From positions 1 through 21,736 of the forward strand of contig JBBRDQ010000065.1 in assembly GCA_038203695.1 (NCBI GenBank): a DNA stretch of 21,736 bases, in the 5' to 3' direction. Made by a program: the position numbers and the translations under genes. Shown one piece after another: positions 15,756-21,736 of this stretch (its first letter is position 1; each line of letters opens with the position of its first letter). The notes below the pieces were generated by a model. It did no database searches. It was not told where the DNA came from and saw only the letters and a list, made by a program, of their open reading frames with translations. This DNA is from M3007 sp038203695 (lineage in GTDB: Bacteria > Bacteroidota > Bacteroidia > Chitinophagales > Saprospiraceae).

Positions 15756-16505
15756 TTACTTCATGCGGCGATACATGTCGCGGTTTCCTATTCCGACGCG
15801 CTGAAAAAAGTGTGCCATGGATACGCGCAGCACCCCAAGGCCGTATTTCATACTGCGCTTAAAATTGATACTGGAAGCCTCTTCGAAGTACTTGGTCGGG
15901 CAAGTTACTTCGCCAATGTCAAATCCTGCGTAGACGATTTGCGAAAGCATTTCATTGTCAAAGACAAAATCGTCCGAATTGTGGTTAAAATTAATCGTTT
16001 CCAGCACGTCACGGCTAAAAGCGCGGTAACCTGTATGGTATTCCGAGAGTTTGTAGCGGATCAACAGGTTTTGTGAAAAGGTCAAAAAACGATTGGCGAT
16101 GTACTTGTACATCGGCATACCGCCACGCAAAGCGCCCATACCCAGAATCCGCGAACCAAGTACCACCGGATAAAGATCTTCCCCAATGATATTGACCATC
16201 GAAGGGATAAGTTTCGGCGTATATTGATAATCGGGGTGCAACATGATGACGATATCGCCACCAATGGCCAATGCCTTGTTATACAACGACTTTTGATTGC
16301 CGCCATAGCCTTTGTTTTGTTCGTGCACAATGATATGCTGGATACCAAGCGACCTGCCTAGCGCTGCCGTATTATCGCGGCTATGGTCATCGCACAGGAT
16401 TACCTCATCTACCAGATCGAATGGAATTTCGCGGTACGTTTTTTCCAGGGTTTTGGCCGCATTATAAGCGGGCAAGACGACGACGACTTTTTTTCCTTTG
16501 TACAC
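15756..16505 (-). CDS. Family 2 glycosyltransferase (DPM1/polyprenyl-phosphate type)
   Basis: This 249-aa single-domain GT-A enzyme starts KKVVVVLPAYNAAKTLEKTY, with the VILCDDHSRDNT acidic motif (about 36-47), the nucleotide-sugar motif IVIMLHPDYQYTP (84-96) and the acceptor-side motif EYHTGYRAFSRDVL (about 156-169). There are no C-terminal membrane helices, which fits soluble or peripheral dolichyl- or undecaprenyl-phosphate sugar transferases better than processive synthases. Donor and acceptor cannot be told from sequence. The start is GTG at 16505, sharing its first base with the TAG stop of the DUF5606 gene (TAGTG), which points to translational coupling. Confidence 0.9.
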   Translation of the reverse strand: MYKGKKVVVVLPAYNAAKTLEKTYREIPFDLVDEVILCDDHSRDNTAALGRSLGIQHIIVHEQNKGYGGNQKSLYNKALAIGGDIVIMLHPDYQYTPKLIPSMVNIIGEDLYPVVLGSRILGMGALRGGMPMYKYIANRFLTFSQNLLIRYKLSEYHTGYRAFSRDVLETINFNHNSDDFVFDNEMLSQIVYAGFDIGEVTCPTKYFEEASSINFKRSMKYGLGVLRVSMAHFFQRVGIGNRDMYRRMK

Positions 16506-16993
16506 TATTCCTGGGTAATTTGGGGTTCCTCGTTGGGGGTGATTTCCTCGGTTTCGGTGACTTCCTCCGTTTCAGCAGTGGCGGCCGCCTCGTTTTGCGC
16601 TGCGGCAAAGACACCTTTTTCCTGCATGAAATTGAACCACTTAATACACTTCTTGATATCGTTGATGTGTACGCGTTCCCGGTCATACTCCGGCAATACC
16701 GTAGCGAAATACGCCCGGAAATCCGGCCCGCTGGCGTCATTCAGACTAACCGGCGGCGTAGTTGCAGACAGGTCGATCATTTTTTGAAACACTTCGGTCA
16801 GGGCAATCGTGCCTTCTTCAGTATCGGTATAAATGGCCACCGTAGCGATCGGGGTAATCTGGTGTTGCCGGGCAGGGACGAACCGTGTACGGCCTTCATG
16901 GAGATCTTCAATGAGGATGCCATTGTTGCGATTGGCCACCAGTTTATGGACGCCGGGCATCCCTGCCACAACGAGATATTTCTCTAAATTCAT
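16505..16993 (-). CDS. DUF5606 family protein
   Basis: Translation from ATG 16993 (MNLEKYLVVAGMPGVHKLVA) gives 162 aa. A TTG three codons upstream is possible but less likely. The N-terminal two-thirds match DUF5606: VVAGMPGVHKLVANRNNGIL, then TPIATVAIYTDTEEG, then a helix with DFRAYFATVLPEYDRERVHINDIKKCIKWFNFM. The C-terminal 35 residues are a low-complexity Glu/Ala/Thr tail. This family is widespread in Bacteroidota with no known activity. It overlaps the glycosyltransferase start by one base, so the two are made from one message. Confidence 0.9.
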   Translation of the reverse strand: MNLEKYLVVAGMPGVHKLVANRNNGILIEDLHEGRTRFVPARQHQITPIATVAIYTDTEEGTIALTEVFQKMIDLSATTPPVSLNDASGPDFRAYFATVLPEYDRERVHINDIKKCIKWFNFMQEKGVFAAAQNEAAATAETEEVTETEEITPNEEPQITQE

Positions 16994-17013
16994 GTGTTTC
17001 AAATTTTGCAGCG

Positions 17014-17021
17014 CAAAAGTA
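17014..17021 (-). promoter_or_regulatory. -7 element of the DUF5606-glycosyltransferase operon
   Basis: Read on the minus strand this is TACTTTTG, matching TAnnTTTG, with the expected start near 17008 and a leader of about 15 nt before ATG 16993. The -33 region is poor. Confidence 0.45.
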
Positions 17022-17134
17022 GTAAGTCTGCGGGTAGATTTTGCGAAAAAGGCACTTTAAAACGGTTAGAAATACTGCGGAGGGACCGTATAAAAAACAA
17101 TATTACCCGAAAATATGCGAGCAATGCAGCACGG

Positions 17135-17695
17135 TTAGACCGTCATTATCTCTTTTTCCTTCGCGGCTACGATGCGCTCTGTGGTTTCGACATATTTATT
17201 CACCATGTCTTGCAGTTCCGTTTCCTTGCGTTTGCCGACATCCTCGGGCAACCCGTCCTTGACCGATTTTTTGATCGCATCGAGGGCTTTGTGGCGGGCA
17301 TTGCGCACCCCGACTTTACTCTCTTCGCCGGCAACTTTCGCCTTTTTTACCAATTCCTTGCGGCGTTCTTCGGTCAATGGCGGCACCATCAGACGAATAA
17401 TTTCGCCGTCGTTAGAAGGGGTGATGCCGATGTTTGAATTGATAATAGCGCGTTCGATCGGGCCCAGCATATTGCGCTCCCAAGGTTGTACGATAATCGT
17501 ACGCGCATCGGCCACTTGCACGTTGGCCACCTGCCCGATCGGCGTAGGCGCGCCGTAATATTCCGTCATAATATCCGAGATCAAATTAGTGGATGCTTTA
17601 CCCGTGCGGAGCTTCACCAACTCGTGATCTAAGTGCTCGAGGGCTTTTTCCATCTGATTTTTAGCTTCGGCAAAGGCCTTGTTTACTTCTTCCAT
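17135..17695 (-). CDS. frr: Ribosome recycling factor
   Basis: The 186-aa product has the usual RRF length. It splits post-termination ribosomes together with EF-G so that subunits can be reused. Family motifs are clear along the chain: LDHELVKLRTGKASTNLI (helix 1 with the RTG motif), YYGAPTPIGQVANV and ARTIIVQPWERNML in the hinge domain, IINSNIGITPSNDGEIIRLMVPPLTEERRKELVKKAK, then VGVRNARHKALDAIKK and a final Lys/Glu-rich helix. Starts at ATG 17695. pyrH, its common partner, is not immediately upstream; instead a divergent phosphatase gene is found. Confidence 0.98.
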   Translation of the reverse strand: MEEVNKAFAEAKNQMEKALEHLDHELVKLRTGKASTNLISDIMTEYYGAPTPIGQVANVQVADARTIIVQPWERNMLGPIERAIINSNIGITPSNDGEIIRLMVPPLTEERRKELVKKAKVAGEESKVGVRNARHKALDAIKKSVKDGLPEDVGKRKETELQDMVNKYVETTERIVAAKEKEIMTV

Positions 17696-17912
17696 TTTGT
17701 TGTTTTTTTTATTTATGGATGGTATTTACTTGAAAAAGTGGCATTTTTCAATTTTTCTGTTTGATTCTTTGCCAGAAATCAAAATTATCAAACATTTTCA
17801 ATGCACACCGCAAAGCGTAAAACTGGGTGCAAAGTTCACAACTTTTCCATTTTTTGGGAAAAACTGTGGCAAAAATGTAACACGCCGTACCTTCCCGGTG
17901 AATTTTGATGAA

Positions 17913-19166
17913 ATGCCCGAATTGAATGAAATAAAACGCACCCTCTCGCGGATCGAGAAATTAGAGCGAGAAATCAGTCTGAAGCAATTGCAGATTAAGA
18001 GTTTGCTGGCCCTCACGCAGGCCATCAATGAGAATGTGTCGGCTGTTGGCATCTTCAATATGTACAATTCTTTTTTGCGCTGGGAAATGGGAATCCGTAA
18101 AATGGCCCTGTTTTTCAAAGAGACGACGATCTGGGAATGCATGACCTCGCTAGGCATTGCCGACGATTTGCTGGAACATGATATCCAGACAGAACTCGGA
18201 CAGTTTCGAACCAAGCAAGGATTGAATAATGTGCACCACCCATTGATCGGCCAGTTTGATATCGTGATTCCGGTATTGCACAAAGATGTACCGATTGCCT
18301 ATGCTTTTATCGGCGGCTTCAACGACGACACGAATGACGACCCGTATGACAAAGTACAGTTTGTAACTACCATTACCAATGTGGTAGCCGTGGCGATCGA
18401 AAATAAACGGCTGTTTAAACAACAATTGCAACAGGAGATCGTCAACCGGGAAGTCGAAGTAGCCGCAGAAATTCAGCAGGCGCTTATTCCTTCGCGTTTG
18501 CCTTCCGGCAAAAATTACCAGCTTTCCAGTATTTACAAACCCCACTTTGCGGTTGGCGGCGATTACTACGACGTAGTAGAATTCCCCGACGGGAAAATTG
18601 CGTTTTGTATTGCCGACATTACCGGTAAAGGCGTTTCGGCAGCCCTGCTGATGGCCAATTTTCAGGCTAACTTTCACGCACTGGTCACGCGCCGGCCTAC
18701 CCTGGAAGAAATCGTCCGGGAGATGAATGCTGCGGTGTACCGCGTGACGCAAGGCGACAAATTTATCACACTTTTCCTGGCCAAGTACGATACGGCCACG
18801 CGCACGCTGCACTACGTCAACGCAGGGCACACCCCGCCCCTCTTGCTCTCTGATGGAGAAGTGATTTCGCTCAAAAACGGCTGTACCGTATTGGGTTGGC
18901 TACCGGAGTTGCCTTCACTTAATATTGGCGGCATTTGTCTGACCGGCGACGCACTCCTGTTTACCTACACGGATGGCCTGACCGATGTCCGCAACAACGA
19001 TGGGGAGGATTTTGGCGAAGATCGCCTGATCGCTTTTCTCCTTGAAAATGCACGTTTAGGCGCGAAAGAGCTAAATACTAAATTGCTGACGCACGTCGAG
19101 CTCTTCCGCGAAAAACAGGCTTACCCCGACGACATTACCGTGCTGACCTGCAAATTCTTCCAATAA
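17913..19166 (+). CDS. SpoIIE/PP2C-type serine phosphatase with N-terminal GAF-like domain
   Basis: The 417-aa protein is taken from ATG 17913 (MPELNEIKRTLSRIEKLERE). An in-frame upstream ATG at 17679 would add 78 Phe/Lys-rich residues that look like untranslated, AT-rich DNA and overlap frr. An N-terminal coiled coil (about 1-40) leads to a GAF-like region with VAVAIENKRLFKQQLQQE. The SpoIIE domain follows: VEVAAEIQQALIPSRLP, then the metal-binding VGGDYYDVV and CIADITGKGVSAALLMA motifs, LHYVNAGHTPPLLL, LFTYTDGLTD with the terminal metal Asp, and YPDDITVLTCKF. These enzymes act in partner-switching pathways on anti-sigma antagonists or other phosphoproteins. No partner kinase or STAS protein is adjacent. 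Confidence 0.9.
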   Translation: MPELNEIKRTLSRIEKLEREISLKQLQIKSLLALTQAINENVSAVGIFNMYNSFLRWEMGIRKMALFFKETTIWECMTSLGIADDLLEHDIQTELGQFRTKQGLNNVHHPLIGQFDIVIPVLHKDVPIAYAFIGGFNDDTNDDPYDKVQFVTTITNVVAVAIENKRLFKQQLQQEIVNREVEVAAEIQQALIPSRLPSGKNYQLSSIYKPHFAVGGDYYDVVEFPDGKIAFCIADITGKGVSAALLMANFQANFHALVTRRPTLEEIVREMNAAVYRVTQGDKFITLFLAKYDTATRTLHYVNAGHTPPLLLSDGEVISLKNGCTVLGWLPELPSLNIGGICLTGDALLFTYTDGLTDVRNNDGEDFGEDRLIAFLLENARLGAKELNTKLLTHVELFREKQAYPDDITVLTCKFFQ

Positions 19167-19631
19167 TAGCGTAGTAAGCCCTTTTGTCATATTTGCGCAC
19201 ACAAGCAATACCATTTGACATCTAGAAACGGTGCGTACGCTGCGTAGATGTACCCCGTTGTGTCGTATTGGCAGATTCGGGCCTTGGCACGCCTTTTATA
19301 CACTTAGTTGCATGCTTTAAAAAGTTGTTCAACGGGTCAGGAAGCAGCAGATCGCATTTCGCGGCGTTATAAAGGCTTTTACGCCCGAAAAAGGCCCTTT
19401 GATAAAATGCTGAAATGTCTTTAATTTTCAATTTTCTTTGAAAACTTAAATTGAACAAGAACGAATCCAAATTACACAAATAATTGATTGTCAATATTTT
19501 ATGCACTTTTTAAGTGTTAGTACACCTACTTTATTCAAAGTTTTTCATTTTTTTGTTGAATAAAAACTTGTTTAACGTTAAACAAACGTGTACCTTTGAG
19601 GCATCAATTTAAACAAACAAGGAGGTATACC
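19167..19631 (+). other. 465-nt intergenic region with a nested inverted-repeat element
   Basis: No gene is credible here. An outer pair, TTCGGGC (19276-19282) with GCCCGAA (19383-19389), encloses an inner pair, GCCTTTTATA (19291-19300) with TTATAAAGGC (19367-19376). The central part contains GGGTCAGGAAGCAGC (19334-19348), which recalls the SRP RNA apical motif but lacks its tetraloop segment. The remainder, from about 19400, is AT-rich and leads into the ECF sigma promoter and leader. Confidence 0.55.
19568..19598 (+). promoter_or_regulatory. Promoter of the ECF sigma gene with an embedded perfect palindrome
   Basis: TTG (19568-19570), 20 nt, then TACCTTTG (19591-19598) matches the Bacteroidota pattern exactly. 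The -33 element and most of the spacer form an 18-bp perfect palindrome, TTGTTTAACGTTAAACAA (19568-19585), which looks like an operator: a dimer bound there would block the polymerase. Leader about 30 nt. Confidence 0.75.
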
Positions 19632-20150
19632 ATGACTACCATGGAATTCAATAGTAAACTGAACACGTTAACGACATTGCTGCACTCCTTCGCCTATAAC
19701 CTGACGAAGAACATGGAGGATGCTAAAGACCTGTATCAGGAGACAGCGTATCGTGCGCTCTTCAATCGTGATAAATTTCAACCTGGGACGAACTTCAAGG
19801 CTTGGATGTTTACGATCATGAAAAACATCTTCATCAATAACTACCGGAAAAAAGTAAAGTCGAATACTATTCTCGACACTACAGACAACCAGTTTTATCT
19901 TAATTCCGGCGCACACGCCACTCCCAATTCCGCTGAAGGCGGCATCATGCTCAAAGAGTTGAATGTGATGGTGGAGGCTTTAGATGATAGTATCAGGATT
20001 CCTTTTTTGATGCACTTCGAAGGGTTCAAGTACCAGGAAATCGCCGATGAACTAGCACTTCCGCTGGGAACTGTTAAAAGTCGCATTTTCTTTGCCCGCA
20101 AGGAATTGAAAGACAAGATCCTGTCAAGTTATGGTTTTCACCCAAACTAG
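19632..20150 (+). CDS. ECF-type RNA polymerase sigma factor
   Basis: The 172-aa sigma factor has only regions 2 and 4. Region 2 runs over about residues 10-75, with MEDAKDLYQETAYRALFN and FKAWMFTIMKNIFINNYRK. Region 4 is near 118-165, with FLMHFEGFKYQEIADELALP and LGTVKSRIFFARKELK forming the helix-turn-helix. ATG 19632 is chosen because AAGGAGG (19619-19625) lies 6 nt ahead of it, an unusually strong Shine-Dalgarno for this phylum, where leaders are generally AT-rich without one. A second in-frame ATG is at 19641. No anti-sigma gene is adjacent, so control may be mainly transcriptional through the palindrome in its promoter. A terminator follows. Confidence 0.93.
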   Translation: MTTMEFNSKLNTLTTLLHSFAYNLTKNMEDAKDLYQETAYRALFNRDKFQPGTNFKAWMFTIMKNIFINNYRKKVKSNTILDTTDNQFYLNSGAHATPNSAEGGIMLKELNVMVEALDDSIRIPFLMHFEGFKYQEIADELALPLGTVKSRIFFARKELKDKILSSYGFHPN

Positions 20151-20179
20151 AAACCACAAAACGTTTTCATTTGGTTCTG

Positions 20180-20209
20180 AAAGGCTGCTCGCAAGGGTGG
20201 CCTTTTTTT
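20180..20209 (+). terminator. Rho-independent terminator after the ECF sigma gene
   Basis: The stem AAAGGC/GCCTTT (20180-20185 with 20200-20205) plus weak inner pairs is followed by a run of seven T that begins within the stem. It lies 30 nt after the stop codon. Confidence 0.75.
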
Positions 20210-20266
20210 ATTGCGTATGCGCAAATCTGATCGTCTGACCCGGACTGTTATCCGGATAAAAGCATG

Positions 20267-20300
20267 AAAAAACCCCGAAGGTTTGCACCTTCGAGGTTTT
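20267..20300 (-). terminator. Terminator of the tRNA-Phe transcript
   Basis: Read on the minus strand, CCTCGAAGG, a 6-nt loop and CCTTCGGGG form a stem with one G-T pair, flanked by AAAA and followed by TTTTTT. It begins 2 nt after the tRNA 3' end. Confidence 0.88.
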
Positions 20301-20301
20301 G

Positions 20302-20374
<73 letters not shown>

Positions 20375-20395
20375 TGCTACTTGTTTAAAGCGCGG

Positions 20396-20428
20396 CAAAG
20401 ATACCAGCATTTATCCCGAAAAGTCAAA
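20396..20428 (-). promoter_or_regulatory. Promoter of tRNA-Phe
   Basis: On the minus strand TTTG (20428-20425), 21 nt, then TATCTTTG (20403-20396) matches the Bacteroidota pattern. The start would be near 20391, about 17 nt before the mature tRNA 5' end. Confidence 0.7.
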
Positions 20429-20523
20429 GCGTTTTGTAAGTTTTTTCAAAATAGTATGTTTTGTGTGCTTGCCAGCGCCTACATTCGCCACAATTCATCA
20501 CTTAAACCGGACGTTTCACCCGT

Positions 20524-21342
20524 ATGTTTGCTACTCGTTTGCTGACCCCGTTTGCCACACTGGCTTTTATTGTTTTTTTACTCGCCTGGCTTGTAGATGA
20601 GACTTACGCGATTTGGATCATTCCTTTTCTGGTAATTACCGCGCTGGTTTATATTTTGAGTGCGGAGATAAACTGGTGGTGGTACACTCGCCATCCGCCA
20701 GTACTTGAGCCGGATATGACGGCTTTACTCCAGCGTTATCACGGTTTTTATCAGCGTCTTTCTCCCCAACGGCAGCAGCAGTTCGGCAGCCGTATTGTAC
20801 TGTTTCGCATGGGGACGGATTGGGAACCGGTGGGCTGGCCCGAAGATATGGCGGTGCCGCCGAATGTAGAACTGGCCATTGCCGCACAGGCAGTTACCAT
20901 CACGTTTGAACAGGAGCAATTTCTTTTCCGAAAATTTGAAAAAGTAATTGTGCACCCCCAACCATTCGCTTCGCCAGAATTTCCGTTTGGGCACGCTTCC
21001 GAACTTTTTGAAGAAGATGGCTGTTTGCTTTTTGCTGCGGAACAGGTTATGCTGGCCTTTACGCAACCAGGCAACTGGTACAATATCGCCCTGCACGAAT
21101 ACGCCCGGGCATACATACGAACCAATAACCAGACCGATTTTCCTGTATTCGACGAGTCTGCCTGGGATCTGTTGGCACAGGCAAGTAATATGCCACGCGG
21201 GCACATAGAATCAGTGATCGGTATCGTTGGAGTAGAAGCGCTTCCGGTAGCTATTCACCATTATTTTACGTTTCCAGAAGCCTTTCGTGGGCTGTTCGAT
21301 GCCGCCGCTTTACAGTTTGATGAAATTTTTAAGATAAAATAA
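20524..21342 (+). CDS. MtfA-like membrane protein with degenerate zinc-peptidase motif
   Basis: The 272-aa product has two N-terminal membrane helices (about 7-24 and 28-46) and a soluble domain like the MtfA/zinc-dependent peptidase family. Recognisable landmarks include LLQRYHGFYQRLSPQRQQQF (68-87), PPNVELAIAAQAVTITF (112-128), VIVHPQPFASPEF (141-153), CLLFAAEQVML (167-177) and VEALPVAIHHYFTFPEAF (237-254), where family members have the EFFAV glutamate motif. The family's HExxH zinc site is here HEYAR (191-195): the second His is Arg. Zinc binding and proteolysis are therefore doubtful, although Glu192 and Glu238 remain. MtfA proteins are cytosolic regulators-proteases in enterobacteria; this membrane-anchored version probably has another role. 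It precedes a TerD gene. Confidence 0.8.
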   Translation: MFATRLLTPFATLAFIVFLLAWLVDETYAIWIIPFLVITALVYILSAEINWWWYTRHPPVLEPDMTALLQRYHGFYQRLSPQRQQQFGSRIVLFRMGTDWEPVGWPEDMAVPPNVELAIAAQAVTITFEQEQFLFRKFEKVIVHPQPFASPEFPFGHASELFEEDGCLLFAAEQVMLAFTQPGNWYNIALHEYARAYIRTNNQTDFPVFDESAWDLLAQASNMPRGHIESVIGIVGVEALPVAIHHYFTFPEAFRGLFDAAALQFDEIFKIK

Positions 21343-21460
21343 TCGCAAAAAGCAATTTGAATGCCATCTGCGTCTTATTTTTCGCCCACAAGTGACCGAA
21401 GCACTGCTGCGTTTTATCAAATTTACATCGCCCACCACACGCTAAAACCAAATACCCACT

Positions 21461-21736
21461 ATGGCAATCAATCTCCAAAAAGGTCAAAAAATTGATGTTG
21501 GTCTCTCCAGCATTACGGTAGGATTAGGCTGGACCCCCAACGAAAGTACCGGGCAGGCATTTGATCTGGATGCTTCGGCTTTTCTGCTGGATGAGCACCG
21601 AAAGATCCCGACTGAAAATCATTTCATCTATTACAATAATCCCGTCTCTCCAGACGGAGCACTGAAACATTCCGGCGATGCCACTACCGGTGCTGAAAGC
21701 GATGGCGATGATGAGACCCTGGTCATAAATCTTACT
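21461..21736 (+). CDS. TerD-family protein (3' end outside window)
   Basis: Ninety-two codons from ATG 21461 to the edge, with no stop. Family motifs are clear: NLQKGQKIDV at the N-terminus, VGLGWTPNES, FDLDASAFLL with metal-binding acidic residues, IYYNNPVSPDGALKHSGDAT, and GDDETLVINL. TerD proteins bind calcium and belong to ter clusters linked to tellurite, phage and stress resistance. Whether a full ter cluster follows cannot be seen here. It is 118 nt after the MtfA-like gene; no promoter matching the consensus closely is seen between them. Confidence 0.95.
   Translation, partial: MAINLQKGQKIDVGLSSITVGLGWTPNESTGQAFDLDASAFLLDEHRKIPTENHFIYYNNPVSPDGALKHSGDATTGAESDGDDETLVINLT

Noticed and set aside
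17780..17814. frr promoter (TAATTTTG on the minus strand)
   Set aside because: The -7 match is good but the nearest -33 is 23 nt away in AT-rich sequence where chance matches are likely.
17679..17912. 78-residue N-terminal extension of the SpoIIE phosphatase
   Set aside because: Phe/Lys-rich translation of AT-rich DNA overlapping the start of frr; the coiled coil and domain begin after ATG 17913.
19334..19348. Intact SRP (4.5S) RNA gene
   Set aside because: Only the GGTCAGG and AAGCAGC halves are present; the conserved tetraloop segment between them is missing, so a functional SRP RNA was not called. Kept only as a finding about the structured region.
19222..19506. A 94-aa minus-strand open frame
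   Set aside because: No recognisable domain, composition unlike neighbours, lies across the inverted-repeat element and has no promoter or start-site support.

Overview
The window looks like chromosomal DNA from a Bacteroidota bacterium, probably a free-living, Saprospiria-like lineage. The evidence is a protein made only of a signal peptide and a type IX secretion sorting domain, Bacteroidota-restricted families (DUF6089-like barrel, DUF5606, GIN/PspC fusion, Ig-like lipoprotein with a CARQG...GGPKD start), and repeated matches to the Bacteroidota housekeeping promoter (TTG, about 20 nt, TAnnTTTG). The lineage call is inference.

Positions 1-7159, all on the minus strand, hold the most unusual block. 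In transcription order it contains a 130-aa conserved hypothetical protein, a SIR2-like protein with a C-terminal effector-associated-like domain, an nSTAND1-type ATPase with one transmembrane helix near its C-terminus, and a very large exported WD40/TPR-like protein that runs off the left edge. The usual one-chain nSTAND-helix-WD40 receptor appears to be split here into a cytoplasmic/membrane ATPase and a separate exported propeller protein. The SIR2-like partner has lost the residues expected of an NAD-cleaving enzyme. I read the block as a candidate transmembrane surveillance or conflict system.

Positions 7206-10888, also minus strand, carry a short RsmI-like tetrapyrrole-methylase-fold methyltransferase. 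Behind a clear terminator lies a likely operon of a small lipoprotein, a PadR repressor and a PspC/GIN envelope protein.

Positions 11203-15076, plus strand, hold a PhyH-type Fe(II)/2-oxoglutarate oxygenase, a DUF6089-like outer-membrane protein and an Ig-like lipoprotein. Two of these have a -7 element almost touching the start codon, which suggests near-leaderless mRNAs. A strong hairpin separates them from minus-strand genes at 15177-17695: the mini sorting-domain protein, a family-2 glycosyltransferase coupled to a DUF5606 protein, and ribosome recycling factor.

Positions 17913-21736, mainly plus strand, hold a SpoIIE/PP2C phosphatase, a 465-nt gap with a nested inverted-repeat structure, an ECF sigma factor whose promoter carries a perfect 18-bp palindrome and which has a strong Shine-Dalgarno, tRNA-Phe on the minus strand, an MtfA-like protein with a broken HExxH motif, and the start of a TerD-family gene cut by the right edge.

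No CRISPR array, insertion sequence, integrase or rRNA gene was seen.
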